A stretch of DNA of 64,000 bases. Source: Volvox africanus. Lineage: Eukaryota; Chlorophyta; Chlorophyceae; Chlamydomonadales; Volvocaceae. The number at the start of each line of letters is the position of its first letter. Positions within the stretch are counted from its first letter, which is position 1. Shown here piece by piece: positions 30,759-43,996 of this stretch. The DNA lies in contig BSDZ01000011.1 of the NCBI GenBank assembly GCA_030268105.1, positions 1 to 64,000 on the forward strand, written 5' to 3'. The notes under the pieces are model-generated. The model saw only the letters and a list, made by a program, of their open reading frames with translations. It did not search any database and was not told the DNA's origin. The position numbers were made by a program, and so were the translations under genes.

Positions 30759-33700
30759 GGATGGCAACCTAAGTTGCCAGCACAGCACCTTCGGCTGCAG
30801 ATGCACCGCGGTCGAAGAGAGAAATATGGTCCTGCGGCAATGGGCGAAAAATTAATTTTCTGTGACTTAAAATGCTTCAGGCTTTGACCTTGACCGTGAG
30901 GCGGCGGCGGCATCCCAATCACATACAGCTACAACGCAAGGAAAGCTGCCCATATAGTTAATTTTTAATTAAGCTTAGCAAAGGCATCGGTGGAGTCAGC
31001 CACGAAAATTGGAAAAGGCTTGAGCGTACCTTGGGTAGAAGACCTCGAAGCATGTCCGCGCCAGGTAGAAGATTCCACTGAGCATGGCTTTTAGGACGGG
31101 CCTAGGTACACAGCTCATGGTATCCGAATCCACGCAAACAAGCAAGCCTATCCAAAGACCAGGTGTGCTTGCAGCTTAAGGCCGCGGTGTGCGTATGTTG
31201 AAAGTCAAGTTGGATAGAGATAGAGTGTGCAGAGCAGGTAGCAGTAAACAACGTTGCATTTAAAACGCTGTAGTGAGAAAATGCGCACTGAACAGCCTAA
31301 GTAGCAAAAGTTTGATGAAAGTACGGCGGAGAGTGTACCTGCCCTGCCAGGGGCTTCTTTACACATGTGAGAAATTTTGAGGTATTTCGTTGCTTACGGA
31401 AAGCTTCCAATCAATCCACAGTTAGGATGGCACAGGGAAGTTATGTGCATTCAGTACTAAGCTGGAACCACGGCCAGTAGCGTCTGTGGACGACGCGAAG
31501 TTGAACCTCTTTTTCCTAGGATAGAATTTGCAGCTCTCAGCGTTTTATTATGGAAATATGGGGCCTTGGCGCATGCTCTTTCACGCTTCGATGCCTTTGA
31601 TTTTCCTTCAAAGAGACTTGTTATCGATATAGTACAAAACATAGGTATCAGAGTCTGCCCAATTAAGGGTGGTATCGAAAGACACCGAATATGAAGTCAA
31701 AGCCCCATATATATGTTTCGTTCCAGGGACAGGCAAAGTGTCCAAGGAAGCTCCCAAGGATCCTGGATCGCATGACAGTGAGCATACAAGCATGGCTTGT
31801 TGCCCGTGGCCACCGGCATGAAGCCATGCCTGCGGCCGTGCGCCCCACCCTAGCTGAGACCTGTTATTGCTTCGTCCAACACCTCCGTCTACTGCCTCCC
31901 CTTGGTCCGTAGCCCTTCTGCCCGGTCGCCTGACAACTGCCGCACCCATTCACACCATCCCCGCACATGCAGCCCGTCTGGCGAGCTAAATAACGCATGA
32001 TAGATTGGGGCATAACAAATTCACCACGCAACCAAATTTTGGCACGAAACAATCCAACAAACACGACGTGTTTTTTGTCCCGAGACACTCTGATTATGAC
32101 TCCAGGGGGACACGTTGTGCTTAGGGCCTAGCAAGAGTTCGTTGAGGGTAGCTCCGGGCAAAAAGAGACATGTATGGCTCCAGGGAACCACGTGAAACTT
32201 GATGAACAAACGAGGCTTACTGGGCCATATCGTGACCCCCCTTAAATCACTGCTGGGACACTCCCAATGGCACGGACCTAGGGAGCTTTCGTTTATTTGC
32301 ATGGAAATCAATAAATGGCTGCGTACCCTCCTTCCACCAAATCCAATCCAGATCACGCACAGTATTATCAATGCCGCCCCTTGGGAGAATACATGATCCC
32401 CAGCTTAGCATGTGTACTCGGGTAACGGGGATAGTAGAAAGCAAAGCGGTACTGCTAGCTATTGAACAGCTCATTATGCATATAGCCATATCACCCATGA
32501 AGCAGTGACATTGATACCCGGCGTCCACGAAAACCCACTAAGCCTCCATCCGCACACTTGCGCAGCCGAAGCTAGCACAAGTTGACAGCAAGCCGAGTGA
32601 AATTTCGACCCGCACAGACAGGCCAGCCCTTGAGGCCAAGCGCGCCAATCACCACATGAGCAGATGCATAAAGCCGCGCAAACTCAGATATCGCCAGAAC
32701 CCCAGCCGGGTGCGCTCACCATGCAGCGACAACTCCATTTCCCCCGTTCACCACCGCACAACGCATGCATGCACATGCCCCTTCCTGTCAGGACCCACCG
32801 CAACACAGTGGATTGACCTACTGCCCGTGCAAGCGCATTTCTCTAAAGACAGCCCTGTGTTCGGACTGCACTACAGCTTGTAGGGCGCGCCTGGCGACTG
32901 CTGCTGGGCGGGAGGGCTGTACCAGCTCCAGATATCTGGTGACTGCTGCTGAACCAGCCCTAGCTATCTGGTGACATGTACTTGGTGACCTGCGACGGAC
33001 GCGCCAGTATAGGGACGGAAAGGCTGTGTTGAGCAGCAGTGAGGTCGCAAGCGGATCCTTACAATACCAAAGACATAGTGACTGTCCATGAAGGTAAAAT
33101 GTAGCTCCGGCGGAGTGTGCCAGCACGGGACTGGAGCATCTGGGTTGTATGTTGGACAAGCTGGATAGGGGTACAGGCTACACCGCGCGCAGCTGGGCTA
33201 GGGTATTTAGACGGAAACGTGGCGGGCAGGTGATAGCGACATGCGGAATAAGGGCAGAGCAGCGGCCGCGTTGAAATTTGCACTAGCAGGCTCGCTTTTC
33301 AGATGCTTGTTTACATCCGCGCACATGCAGCCGTTTTGCCTTTGCTTGCCTCACGTGATCCCTGACTTACTTACCCTTACAACAAAGGTCCATCCCTCCG
33401 CACCTTAATCAGAGATCCCAGGTCCCGTACCTGTGGGCTCGCCACTCTCCAAGGCTGTGCGTCCCTCGCTCATAACTTGGACAGGCGCTGTGTTGGTGAG
33501 GGCCTCGCTCGAGCAAGTCTCCGCAAAAAGTGAAGAAAACAGAAATCCCCTCAACAGTCTAGGACACGACCTCGCCACCAGCTTCTTGATTTCGGATCCA
33601 AGTTGCAAAATGCCAACGACACGCCTGATGCGTGGCTTTGAAGCGGTTGCGGCTTACCAATGGGAGAATAAGGTGCTAACTGGCGACAAATTCAAGGTTG

Positions 33701-36387
33701 GAGAGAGAGAAAAAGAGGGAGAAGAAGAGAGTGGGGATAAGGCAGCTGGGCGGAGGGCGGGTGTGGGAGGGGGCAGGGCGGGGATTCAGCTTGGACGAGG
33801 GCTTGTTCGTTCGTTCTAGGGGTGCAAGCGCCATACCTTCGACCTAATAAGCGGCACCATACGAAGCACTGTTCTCTGTACGAAAATGCTTTGCTCGCCA
33901 GCCAGCTTGACCGGCCCCTGCATGCCGCATCATCTGCATAGGCTGTCTTTGGCATCGTCGACAAGAATACCACCAAAGCTGCGAATTTAAATTCAACAGC
34001 GCGACGGCCGCTGTTGGAATTCCACAAACTCCGCCCAGGGTCTTCAGACTTCTGGAGTGCGGCGATCAGAAAAAGGTACGTCAGCGCGCTTACGCATGTA
34101 CACATGGACGGACCCAGAGGTCCCTGTTCGGACCCCTGCACGGACTCGACAACTTGGTACCTGCCAAGGTGCTGCTTACGGTTGCGTGGCTGACATACGC
34201 ATTTCATTTGTACAAGGCCTACGTGCAGGCAAAGAAACCGCGTTGCCACCCTGCGCAGTACCTCGGTGGCGTTGGTTTCCCCAAAAAACATTATCAGCAG
34301 CTGTTGCTCCTATACGTGCTCGTATTGATTGCTGTGTGATATGTATGTACCAGTTCAACAATTCAAGAACCCTATCTAGCATTCACTACTGCAACGTAAA
34401 GTTCTCTCGATATGATGAAATGTTTTAAGATGATAAGACGGTTGGTCGGTCATGTATCAAGGCCTACCGCGTCTGACTTTCTGCAATGGCAACTATGGAA
34501 ACGCCTGGCAGTTGCACACAAATTCTTAATTCAGGGAAGTAAGGAAAATAAGTTCGAGACAAAGAGGCAAATAAAATTGTTCGATGCTCTTACGAGCAAG
34601 CCCATCGGTGAAGCTGTCACGTCGAGAAGCGCGATGGATCAACGGTGAACTGACAAGACTGTCGAAGCTCCCAAACCAACGATTTGATTGCATTTGCATA
34701 GTTGTGAGAACTAAATAATGGTTCAATGTATATGATTTGTTCGGGCAATCGTTCAATCCCAACCGTAATTGTTTTGCTATTGCTTCATAAACGCGTGAGT
34801 GCAGCGGTTGACCAAGGAATCGGGGAGGTCGAACTTATCAAAGTCCACATCTACCAGCAGGCACCTAGAATACACACATTTAAAGTCCGTTGCTGCAACT
34901 TGCATGGTATGAAAGGTTACAACGTATCCCAAATTTCTCGTTTCTACCTTTCCAACATCCTGTTCCTGTCCTCTCGTGCGACTTAAAGACGTGCGTCTTG
35001 ACGACCGCCTGGGCCGCCCCAACGTCCGCCTCCCACTTAATTCAAAGTATGGCATCTGCGTGTGTATCAGGCTTTGGAGCATGCTCTTTCACGCTTCGAT
35101 GCCTTTGATTTTCCTTCAAAAAGACTTATTATCGAACACGTTTCACTGGAAGAACGAGCTATGGGTAGCCGGAGATGAACCGTTCAAATAAATGCATGTT
35201 GGGCATTAGACTACGTGTGTATAGGGCCGGATGGCCGTGTCTATTTATACATTGATCAGGACGTATTCACATACGGCTGGTAGAGGATGCCACGGCATGG
35301 GAACAGTGACATCCACGACAGTGTACGCCTGATGGCTGGTGCGTGCTCGTGCCTTCATGCACACCTAATTTGTGGATGGGCTGCGGGCTGAACGTGTGTG
35401 TATGTTTGTGTATGATACGTTCACGTTCACTGTTTGGAAACTAGTTTGATAAGCCCCACCCCGCCGTTGGTATGGGCTATGGGTATGTGTTTATACCCCT
35501 TCACGTGATATATTGATGACGAGCATGTGAACCATGCAGCTGTGTTGACTGCATTACCGAGCTACTAAAGCTGTGTAAACATCTTGCCGTATCCGTTAAT
35601 TGTGTAGGCGTGTACTCAGACAGGAAGGGCGCAGAAAACTGAAACATAATGACATCTTGTCACACTGTAGGGGCTACGCAGCAAATATGGAATTATTGAC
35701 GAGGGTCTGAGCTCAGGGTGTGCGTGGTTAAGAAAGTTACATGAAACACAAACAGAATTGTGGAAGTACCAATCACGATATAGTACAAAACATAGGTATC
35801 AGAGTCTGCCCAATTAAGGGTGGTATCGAAAGACACCGAATATGAAGTCAAAGCCCCATATATATGTTTCGTTCCAGGGACAGACAAAGTGTCCAAGGAA
35901 GCTCCCAAGGATCCTGGATCGCGTGTTTCTGGGGTCGTAACCCTCCATGTGGTGGGGTTTCTTTACCTCGCACCCATTACTCCTCCATTGCACAAACAGG
36001 GACAATCAAGACGTCCCGGCCAAAGCCACTCCGGCGGCTAAGGCCCCCCCTTTGTCCCAGCCAAAGCCACTCCGGCGGCTTAAGCCCACTTCTTTTTGCC
36101 ACTCGTTACACAAGCAAAGGACAATACGTCCCAGCCACAGCCGCCCTGGAGGCAGAGCCCCCGACCAGTCCACACCAGGGCATTAAATCTGCGTGGAAAG
36201 GGTTTGTTAGTCAGTAAGGACATGTCTAATTATTATCGTAAAAACTGAGCGACACAATGAAACAGGCAGGCCAAGTCCCACACTTACCTTCTGATGACTA
36301 ACATAAAGCCCTGATAAGATGCATGCAATCCCCCCTTTGTTTCCCTTGCTCCACCCCTCGCTCGTCATATGCCTTCGGCATGCGCAT

Positions 36388-37434
36388 CTAGTTGTTGTTC
36401 TCAAGTCTGCTATATGCGACTTGCAAGTATTCGAAGGCTTTGAAGGCCAACGCCCTGTGTTGCCCACCGAGCAGGTGACGGTGTGGGTTCACCTGCCACC
36501 TGAGCCTGTCGTACACAGCCTTCCGTCCCTGGGTTTTGAACTTCTCCGGAGCAAGCTGGAAGATGAGACGGTCGCCAAGTGCCTCATCTTCCAGTTTGCT
36601 AAGTGTGATCACCCACTCAACCACATCCGCATTTGTAAGCCCCTCAGTGGGTATGACGACATGGCTCACGTGGCGCAACCCGTTATCTGCACTTTGGGTA
36701 TCCCCGCTTTCAGCCACGTCCCTCTCGTGGCACACCACGTTATCCGCATTTTGGGTATCTCCGCTTTCGGCCACGTGCCTCTCGTGGCACACCACGTTCT
36801 CCGCACTTTGGGTATCCCCGCTTTCGGCCACGTGCCTCTCGTGGCACACCACGTTCTCCGCACTTTGGGTATCTCCGCTTTCGGCCACGTGCCTCTCGTG
36901 GCACACCACATTATCCGCACTTTGGGTATCTCCGCTTTCAGCCACGTGCCTCTCGTGGCACACCACGTTCTCCGCACTTTGGGTATCTCCGCTTTCAGCC
37001 ACGTGCCTCTCGTGGCACACCACATTATCCGCATTTTGGGTATCTCCGCTTTCGGCCACGTGCCTCTCGTGGCACACCATGTTATCTGCACTTTGGGTAT
37101 CCCCGCTTTCAGCCACGTCCCTCTCGTGGCACACCACATTATCCGCATTTTGGGTATCTCCGCTTTCAGCCACGTGCCTCTCGTAGTTAACCTCTTTGGT
37201 ATCACTCTCATTATTGCCGATATGGACCACTGGCACCTCGTGGTCGATTTTGCTCTCGATGCTCTGCGCATCCTGGTGTTGGAACACAGACACCTCATAG
37301 TCAAACCCATCACTTTTGGTTCCATTTTTCCAGGGCTGAACTTCATGGTCAGGCTCACTGACGTCTGCCTCGCTGGGTATCTCCATAGGAACGACTGTCT
37401 GAGAACCCATAATCCAGCCAGATATTTGCTGCAT
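36388..37434 (-). CDS. Candidate gene with 19-residue repeats, unit 5 (348 codons)
   Basis: Intact, ATG 37434 to TAG 36388, nine repeats. The centre of the tract is made of S-A-E and S-A-D types and not the alternation seen in unit 1. One residue change, His to Tyr, lies in the C-terminal part (AFEYLQ). Confidence 0.4.
   Translation of the reverse strand: MQQISGWIMGSQTVVPMEIPSEADVSEPDHEVQPWKNGTKSDGFDYEVSVFQHQDAQSIESKIDHEVPVVHIGNNESDTKEVNYERHVAESGDTQNADNVVCHERDVAESGDTQSADNMVCHERHVAESGDTQNADNVVCHERHVAESGDTQSAENVVCHERHVAESGDTQSADNVVCHERHVAESGDTQSAENVVCHERHVAESGDTQSAENVVCHERHVAESGDTQNADNVVCHERDVAESGDTQSADNGLRHVSHVVIPTEGLTNADVVEWVITLSKLEDEALGDRLIFQLAPEKFKTQGRKAVYDRLRWQVNPHRHLLGGQHRALAFKAFEYLQVAYSRLENNN
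36670..37182 (-). repeat. 57-bp minisatellite, 9 copies, unit 5
   Basis: The middle copies look homogenised (consecutive S-type copies), consistent with local unequal exchange or conversion. Confidence 0.93.
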
Positions 37435-40400
37435 GGACGGCAACCTAAGTTGCCAGCACAGCACCTTCGGCTGCAGATGCACCGCGGTCGAAGAGAGAAA
37501 TATGGTCCTGCGGCAATGGGCGAAAAATTAATTTTCTGTGACTTAAAATGCTTCAGGCTTTGACCTTGACCGTGAGGCGGCGGCGGCATCCCAATCACAT
37601 ACAGCTACAACGCAAGGAAAGCTGCCCATATAGTTAATTTTTAATTAAGCTTAGCAAAGACATCGGTGGAGTCAGCCACGAAAATTGGAAAAGGCTTGAG
37701 CGTACCTTGGGTAGAAGACCTCGAAGCATGTCCGCGCCAGGTAGAAGATTCCACTGAGCATGGCTTTTAGGACGGGCCTAGCGACACAGCTCATGGTATC
37801 CGAATCCACGCAAACAAGCAAGCCTATCCAAAGACCAGGTGTGCTTGCAGCTTAAGGCCGCGGTGTGCGTATGTTGAAAGTCAAGTTGGATAGAGATAGA
37901 GTGTGCAGAGCAGGTAGCAGTAAACAACGTTGCATTTAAAACGCTGTAGTGAGAAAATGCGCACTGAACAGCCTAAGTAGCAAAAGTTTGATGAAAGTAC
38001 GGCGGAGAGTGTACCTGCCCTGCCAGGGGCTTCTTTACATATGTGAGAAATTTTGAGGTATTTCGTTGCTTACGGAAAGCTTCCAATCAATCCACAGTTA
38101 GGATGGCACAGGGAAGTTATGTGCATTCAGTACTAAGCTGGAACCACGGCCAGTAGCGTCTGTGGACGACGCGAAGTTGAACCTCTTTTTCCTAGGATAG
38201 AATTTGCAGCTCTCAGCGTTTTATTATGGAAATATGGGGCCTTGGCGCATGCTCTTTCACGCTTCGATGCCTTTGATTTTCCTTCAAAGAGACTTGTTAT
38301 CGATATAGTACAAAACATAGGTATCAGAGTCTGCCCAATTAAGGGTGGTATCGAAAGACACCGAATATGAAGTCAAAGCCCCATATATATGTTTCGTTCC
38401 AGGGACAGGCAAAGTGTCCAAGGAAGCTCCCAAGGATCCTGGATCGCATGACAGTGAGCATACAAGCATGGCTTGTTGCCCGTGGCCACCGGCATGAAGC
38501 CATGCCTGCGGCCGTGCGCCCCACCCTAGCTGAGACCTGTTATTGCTTCGTCCAACACCTCCGTCTACTGCCTCCCCTTGGTCCGTAGCCCTTCTGCCCG
38601 GTCGCCTGACAACTGCCGCACCCATTCACACCATCCCCGCACATGCAGCCCGTCTGGCGAGCTAAATAACGCATGATAGATTGGGGCATAACAAATTCAC
38701 CACGCAACCAAATTTTGGCACGAAACAATCCAACAAACACGACGTGTTTTTTGTCCCGAGACACTCTGATTATGACTCCAGGGGGACACGTTGTGCTTAG
38801 GGCCTAGCAAGAGTTCGTTGAGGGTAGCTCCGGGCAAAAAGAGACATGTATGGCTCCAGGGAACCACGTGAAACTTGATGAACAAACGAGGCTTACTGGG
38901 CCATATCGTGACCCCCCTTAAATCACTGCTGGGACACTCCCAATGGCACGGACCTAGGGAGCTTTCGTTTATTTGCATGGAAATCAATAAATGGCTGCGT
39001 ACCCTCCTTCCACCAAATCCAATCCAGATCACGCACAGTATTATCAATGCCGCCCCTTGGGAGAATACATGATCCCCAGCTTAGCATGTGTACTCGGGTA
39101 ACGGGGATAGTAGAAAGCAAAGCGGTACTGCTAGCTATTGAACAGCTCATTATGCATATAGCCATATCACCCATGAAGCAGTGACATTGATACCCGGCGT
39201 CCACGAAAACCCACTAAGCCTCCATCCGCACACTTGCGCAGCCGAAGCTAGCACAAGTTGACAGCAAGCCGAGTGAAATTTCGACCCGCACAGACAGGCC
39301 AGCCCTTGAGGCCAAGCGCGCCAATCACCACATGAGCAGATGCATAAAGCCGCGCAAACTCAGATATCGCCAGAACCCCAGCCGGGTGCGCTCACCATGC
39401 AGCGATAACTCCATTTCCCCCGTTCACCACCGCACAACGCATGCATGCACATGCCCCTTCCTGTCAGGACCCACCGCAACACAGTGGATTGACCTACTGC
39501 CCGTGCAAGCGCATTTCTCTAAAGACAGCCCTGTGTTCGGACTGCACTACAGCTTGTAGGGCGCGCCTGGCGACTGCTGCTGGGCGGGAGGGCTGTACCA
39601 GCTCCAGATATCTGGTGACTGCTGCTGAACCAGCCCTAGCTATCTGGTGACATGTACTTGGTGACCTGCGACGGACGCGCCAGTATAGGGACGGAAAGGC
39701 TGTGTTGAGCAGCAGTGAGGTCGCAAGCGGATCCTTACAATACCAAAGACATAGTGACTGTCCATGAAGGTAAAATGTAGCTCCGGCGGAGTGTGCCAGC
39801 ACGGGACTGGAGCATCTGGGTTGTATGTTGGACAAGCTGGATAGGGGTACAGGCTACACCGCGCGCAGCTGGGCTAGGGTATTTAGACGGAAACGTGGCG
39901 GGCAGGTGATAGCGACATGCGGAATAAGGGCAGAGCAGCGGCCGCGTTGAAATTTGCACTAGCAGGCTCGCTTTGCAGATGCTTGTTTACATCCGCGCAC
40001 ATGCAGCCGTTTTGCCTTTGCTTGCCTCACGTGATCCCTGACTTACTTACCCTTACAACAAAGGTCCATCCCTCCGCACCTTAATCAGAGATCCCAGGTC
40101 CCGTACCTGTGGGCTCGCCACTCTCCAAGGCTGTGCGTCCCTCGCTCATAACTTGGACAGGCGCTGTGTTGGTGAGGGCCTCGCTCGAGCAAGTCTCCGC
40201 AAAAAGTGAAGAAAACAGAAATCCCCTCAACAGTCTAGGACACGACCTCGCCACCAGCTTCTTGATTTCGGATCCAAGTTGCAAAATGCCACCGACACGC
40301 CTGATGCGTGGCTTTGAAGCGGTTGCGGCTTACCAATGGGAGAATAAGGTGCTAACTGGCGACAAATTCAAGGTTGGAGAGAGAGAAAAAGAGGGAGAAG

Positions 40401-43063
40401 AAGAGAGTGGGGATAAGGCAGCTGGGCGGAGGGCGGGTGTGGGAGGGGGCAGGGCGGGGATTCAGCTTGGACGAGGGCTTGTTCGTTCGTTCTAGGGGTG
40501 CAAGCGCCATACCTTCGACCTAATAAGCGGCACCATACGAAGCACTGTTCTCTGTACGAAAATGCTTTGCTCGCCAGCCAGCTTGACCGGCCCCTGCATG
40601 CCGCATCATCTGCATAGGCTGTCTTTGGCATCGTCGACAAGAATACCACCAAAGCTGCGAATTTAAATTCAACAGGGCGACGGCCGCTGTTGGAATTCCA
40701 CAAACTCCGCCCAGGGTCTTCAGACTTCTGGAGTGCGGCGATCAGAAAAAGGTACGTCAGCGCGCTTACGCATGTACACATGGACGGACCCAGAGGTCCC
40801 TGTTCGGACCCCTGCACGGACTCGACAACTTGGTACCTGCCAAGGTGCTGCTTACGGTTGCGTGGCTGACATACGCATTTCATTTGTACAAGGCCTACGT
40901 GCAGGCAAACAAACCGCGTTGCCACCCTGCGCAGTACCTCGGTGGCGTTGGTTTCCCCAAAAAACATTATCAGCAGCTGTTGCTCCTATACGTGCTCGTA
41001 TTGATTGCTGTGTGATATGTATGTACCAGTTCAACAATTCAAGAACCCTATCTAGCATTCACTACTGCAACGTAAAGTTCTCTCGATATGATGAAATGTT
41101 TTAAGATTATAAGACGGTTGGTCGGTCATGTATCAAGGCCTACCGCGTCTGACTTTCTGCAATGGCAACTATGGAAACGCCTGGCAGTTGCACACAAATT
41201 CTTAATTCAGGGAAGTAAGGAAAATAAGTTCGAGACAAAGAGGCAAATAAAATTGTTCGATGCTCTTACGAGCAAGCCCATCGGTGAAGCTGTCACGTCG
41301 AGAAGCGCGATGGATCAACGGTGAACTGACAAGACTGTCGAAGCTCCCAAACCAACGATTTGATTGCATTTGCATAGTTGTGAGAACTAAATAATGGTTC
41401 AATGTATATGATTTGTTCGGGCAATCGTTCAATCCCAACCGTAATTGTTTTGCTATTGCTTCATAAACGCGTGAGTGCAGCGGTTGACCAAGGAATCGGG
41501 GAGGTCGAACTTATCAAAGTCCACATCTACCAGCAGGCACCTAGAATACACACATTTAAAGTCCGTTGCTGCAACTTGCATGGTATGAAAGGTTACAACG
41601 TATCCCAAATTTCTCGTTTCTACCATTCCAACATCCTGTTCCTGTCCTCTCGTGCGACTTAAAGACGTGCGTCTTGACGACCGCCTGGGCCGCCCCAACG
41701 TCCGCCTCCCACTTAATTCAAAGTATGGCATCTGCGTGTGTATCAGGCTTTGGAGCATGCTCTTTCACGCTTCGATGCCTTTGATTTTCCTTCAAAAAGA
41801 CTTATTATCGAACACGTTTCACTGGAAGAACGAGCTATGGGTAGCCGGAGATGAACCGTTCAAATAAATGCATGTTGGGCATTAGACTACGTGTGTATAG
41901 GGCCGGATGGCCGTGTCTATTTATACATTGATCAGGACGTATTCACATACGGCTGGTAGAGGATGCCACGGCATGGGAACAGTGACATCCACGACAGTGT
42001 ACGCCTGATGGCTGGTGCGTGCTCGTGCCTTCATGCACACCTAATTTGTGGATGGGCTGCGGGCTGAACGTGTGTGTATGTTTGTGTATGATACGTTCAC
42101 GTTCACTGTTTGGAAACTAGTTTGATAAGCCCCACCCCGCCGTTGGTATGGGCTATGGGTATGTGTTTATACCCCTTCACGTGATATATTGATGACGAGC
42201 ATGTGAACCATGCAGCTGTGTTGACTGCATTACCGAGCTACTAAAGCTGTGTAAACATCTTGCCGTATCCGTTAATTGTGTAGGCGTGTACTCAGACAGG
42301 AAGGGCGCAGAAAACTGAAACATAATGACATCTTGTCACACTGTAGGGGCTACGCAGCAAATATGGAATTATTGACGAGGGTCTGAGCTCAGGGTGTGCG
42401 TGGTTAAGAAAGTTACATGAAACACAAACAGAATTGTGGAAGTACCAATCACGATATAGTACAAAACATAGGTATCAGAGTCTGCCCAATTAAGGGTGGT
42501 ATCGAAAGACACCGAATATGAAGTCAAAGCCCCATATATATGTTTCGTTCCAGGGACAGACAAAGTGTCCAAGGAAGCTCCCAAGGATCCTGGATCGCGT
42601 GTTTCTGGGGTCGTAACCCTCCATGTGGTGGGGTTTCTTTACCTCGCACCCATTACTCCTCCATTGCACAAACAGGGACAATCAAGACGTCCCGGCCAAA
42701 GCCACTCCGGCGGCTAAGGCCCCCCCTTTGTCCCAGCCAAAGCCACTCCGGCGGCTTAAGCCCACTTCTTTTTGCCACTCGTTACACAAGCAAAGGACAA
42801 TACGTCCCAGCCACAGCCGCCCTGGAGGCAGAGCCCCCGACCAGTCCACACCAGGGCATTAAATCTGCGTGGAAAGGGTTTGTTAGTCAGTAAGGACATG
42901 TCTAATTATTATCGTAAAAACTGAGCGACACAATGAAACAGGCAGGCCAAGTCCCACACTTACCTTCTGATGACTAACATAAAGCCCTGATAAGATGCAT
43001 GCAATCCCCCCTTTGTTTCCCTTGCTCCACCCCTCGCTCGTCATATGCCTTCGGCATGCGCAT

Positions 43064-43996
43064 CTAGTTGTTGTTCTCAAGTCTGCTATATGCGACTTGC
43101 AAGTGTTCGAAGGCTTTGAAGGCCAACGCCCTGTGTTGCCCACCGAGCAGGTGACGGTGTGGGTTCACCTGCCACCTGAGCCTGTCGTACACAGCCTTCC
43201 GTCCCTGGGTTTTGAACTTCTCCGGAGCAAGCTGGAAGATGAGACGGTCGCCAAGTGCCTCATCTTCCAGTTTGCTAAGTGTGATCACCCACTCAACCAC
43301 ATCCGCATTTGTAAGCCCCTCAGTGGGTATGACGACATGGCTCACGTGGCGCAACCCGTTATCTGCACTTTGGGTATCCCCGCTTTCAGCCACGTCCCTC
43401 TCGTGGCACACCACGTTATCCGCATTTTGGGTATCTCCGCTTTCGGCCACGTGCCTCTCGTGGCACACCATGTTATCTGCACTTTGGGTATCTCCGCTTT
43501 CAGCCACGTCCCTCTCGTGGCACACCACATTATCCGCATTTTGGGTATCTCCGCTTTTGGCCACGTGCCTCTCGTGGCACACCACGTTCTCCGCACTTTG
43601 GGTATCTCCGCTTTCGGCCACGTGCCTCTCGTGGCACACCACATTATCCGCATTTTGGGTATCTCCGCTTTCGGCCACGTGCCTCTCGTGGCACACCATG
43701 TTATCTGCACTTTGGGTATCTCCGCTTTCAGCCACGTGCCTCTCGTAGTTAACCTCTTTGGTATCACTCTCATTATTGCCGATATGGACCACTGGCACCT
43801 CGTGGTCGATTTTGCTCTCGATGCTCTGCGCATCCTGGTGTTGGAACACAGACACCTCATAGTCAAACCCATCACTTTTGGTTCCATTTTTCCAGGGCTG
43901 GACTTCATGGTCAGGCTCACTGACGTCTGCCTCGCTGGGTATCTCCATAGGAACGACTGTCTGAGAACCCATAATCCAGCCAGATATTTGCTGCAT
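43064..43996 (-). CDS. Candidate gene with 19-residue repeats, unit 6 (310 codons)
   Basis: Intact, ATG 43996 to TAG 43064, seven repeats. The private base at 43901 is silent here (GTT to GTC). Confidence 0.4.
   Translation of the reverse strand: MQQISGWIMGSQTVVPMEIPSEADVSEPDHEVQPWKNGTKSDGFDYEVSVFQHQDAQSIESKIDHEVPVVHIGNNESDTKEVNYERHVAESGDTQSADNMVCHERHVAESGDTQNADNVVCHERHVAESGDTQSAENVVCHERHVAKSGDTQNADNVVCHERDVAESGDTQSADNMVCHERHVAESGDTQNADNVVCHERDVAESGDTQSADNGLRHVSHVVIPTEGLTNADVVEWVITLSKLEDEALGDRLIFQLAPEKFKTQGRKAVYDRLRWQVNPHRHLLGGQHRALAFKAFEHLQVAYSRLENNN
43346..43744 (-). repeat. 57-bp minisatellite, 7 copies, unit 6
   Basis: Compared with unit 4, one copy is missing at the N-terminal side of the encoded tract. 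Confidence 0.93.

Larger units (their letters stand above)
28753..35371 (+). repeat. Tandem-array unit 4 (6619 bp)
   Basis: Same layout and minisatellite variant order as unit 1, without insertions. It is the first member of trimer A. Confidence 0.96.
35372..42047 (+). repeat. Tandem-array unit 5 (6676 bp)
   Basis: It is one minisatellite copy longer than unit 4 (+57 bp) and otherwise the same layout. Confidence 0.96.
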
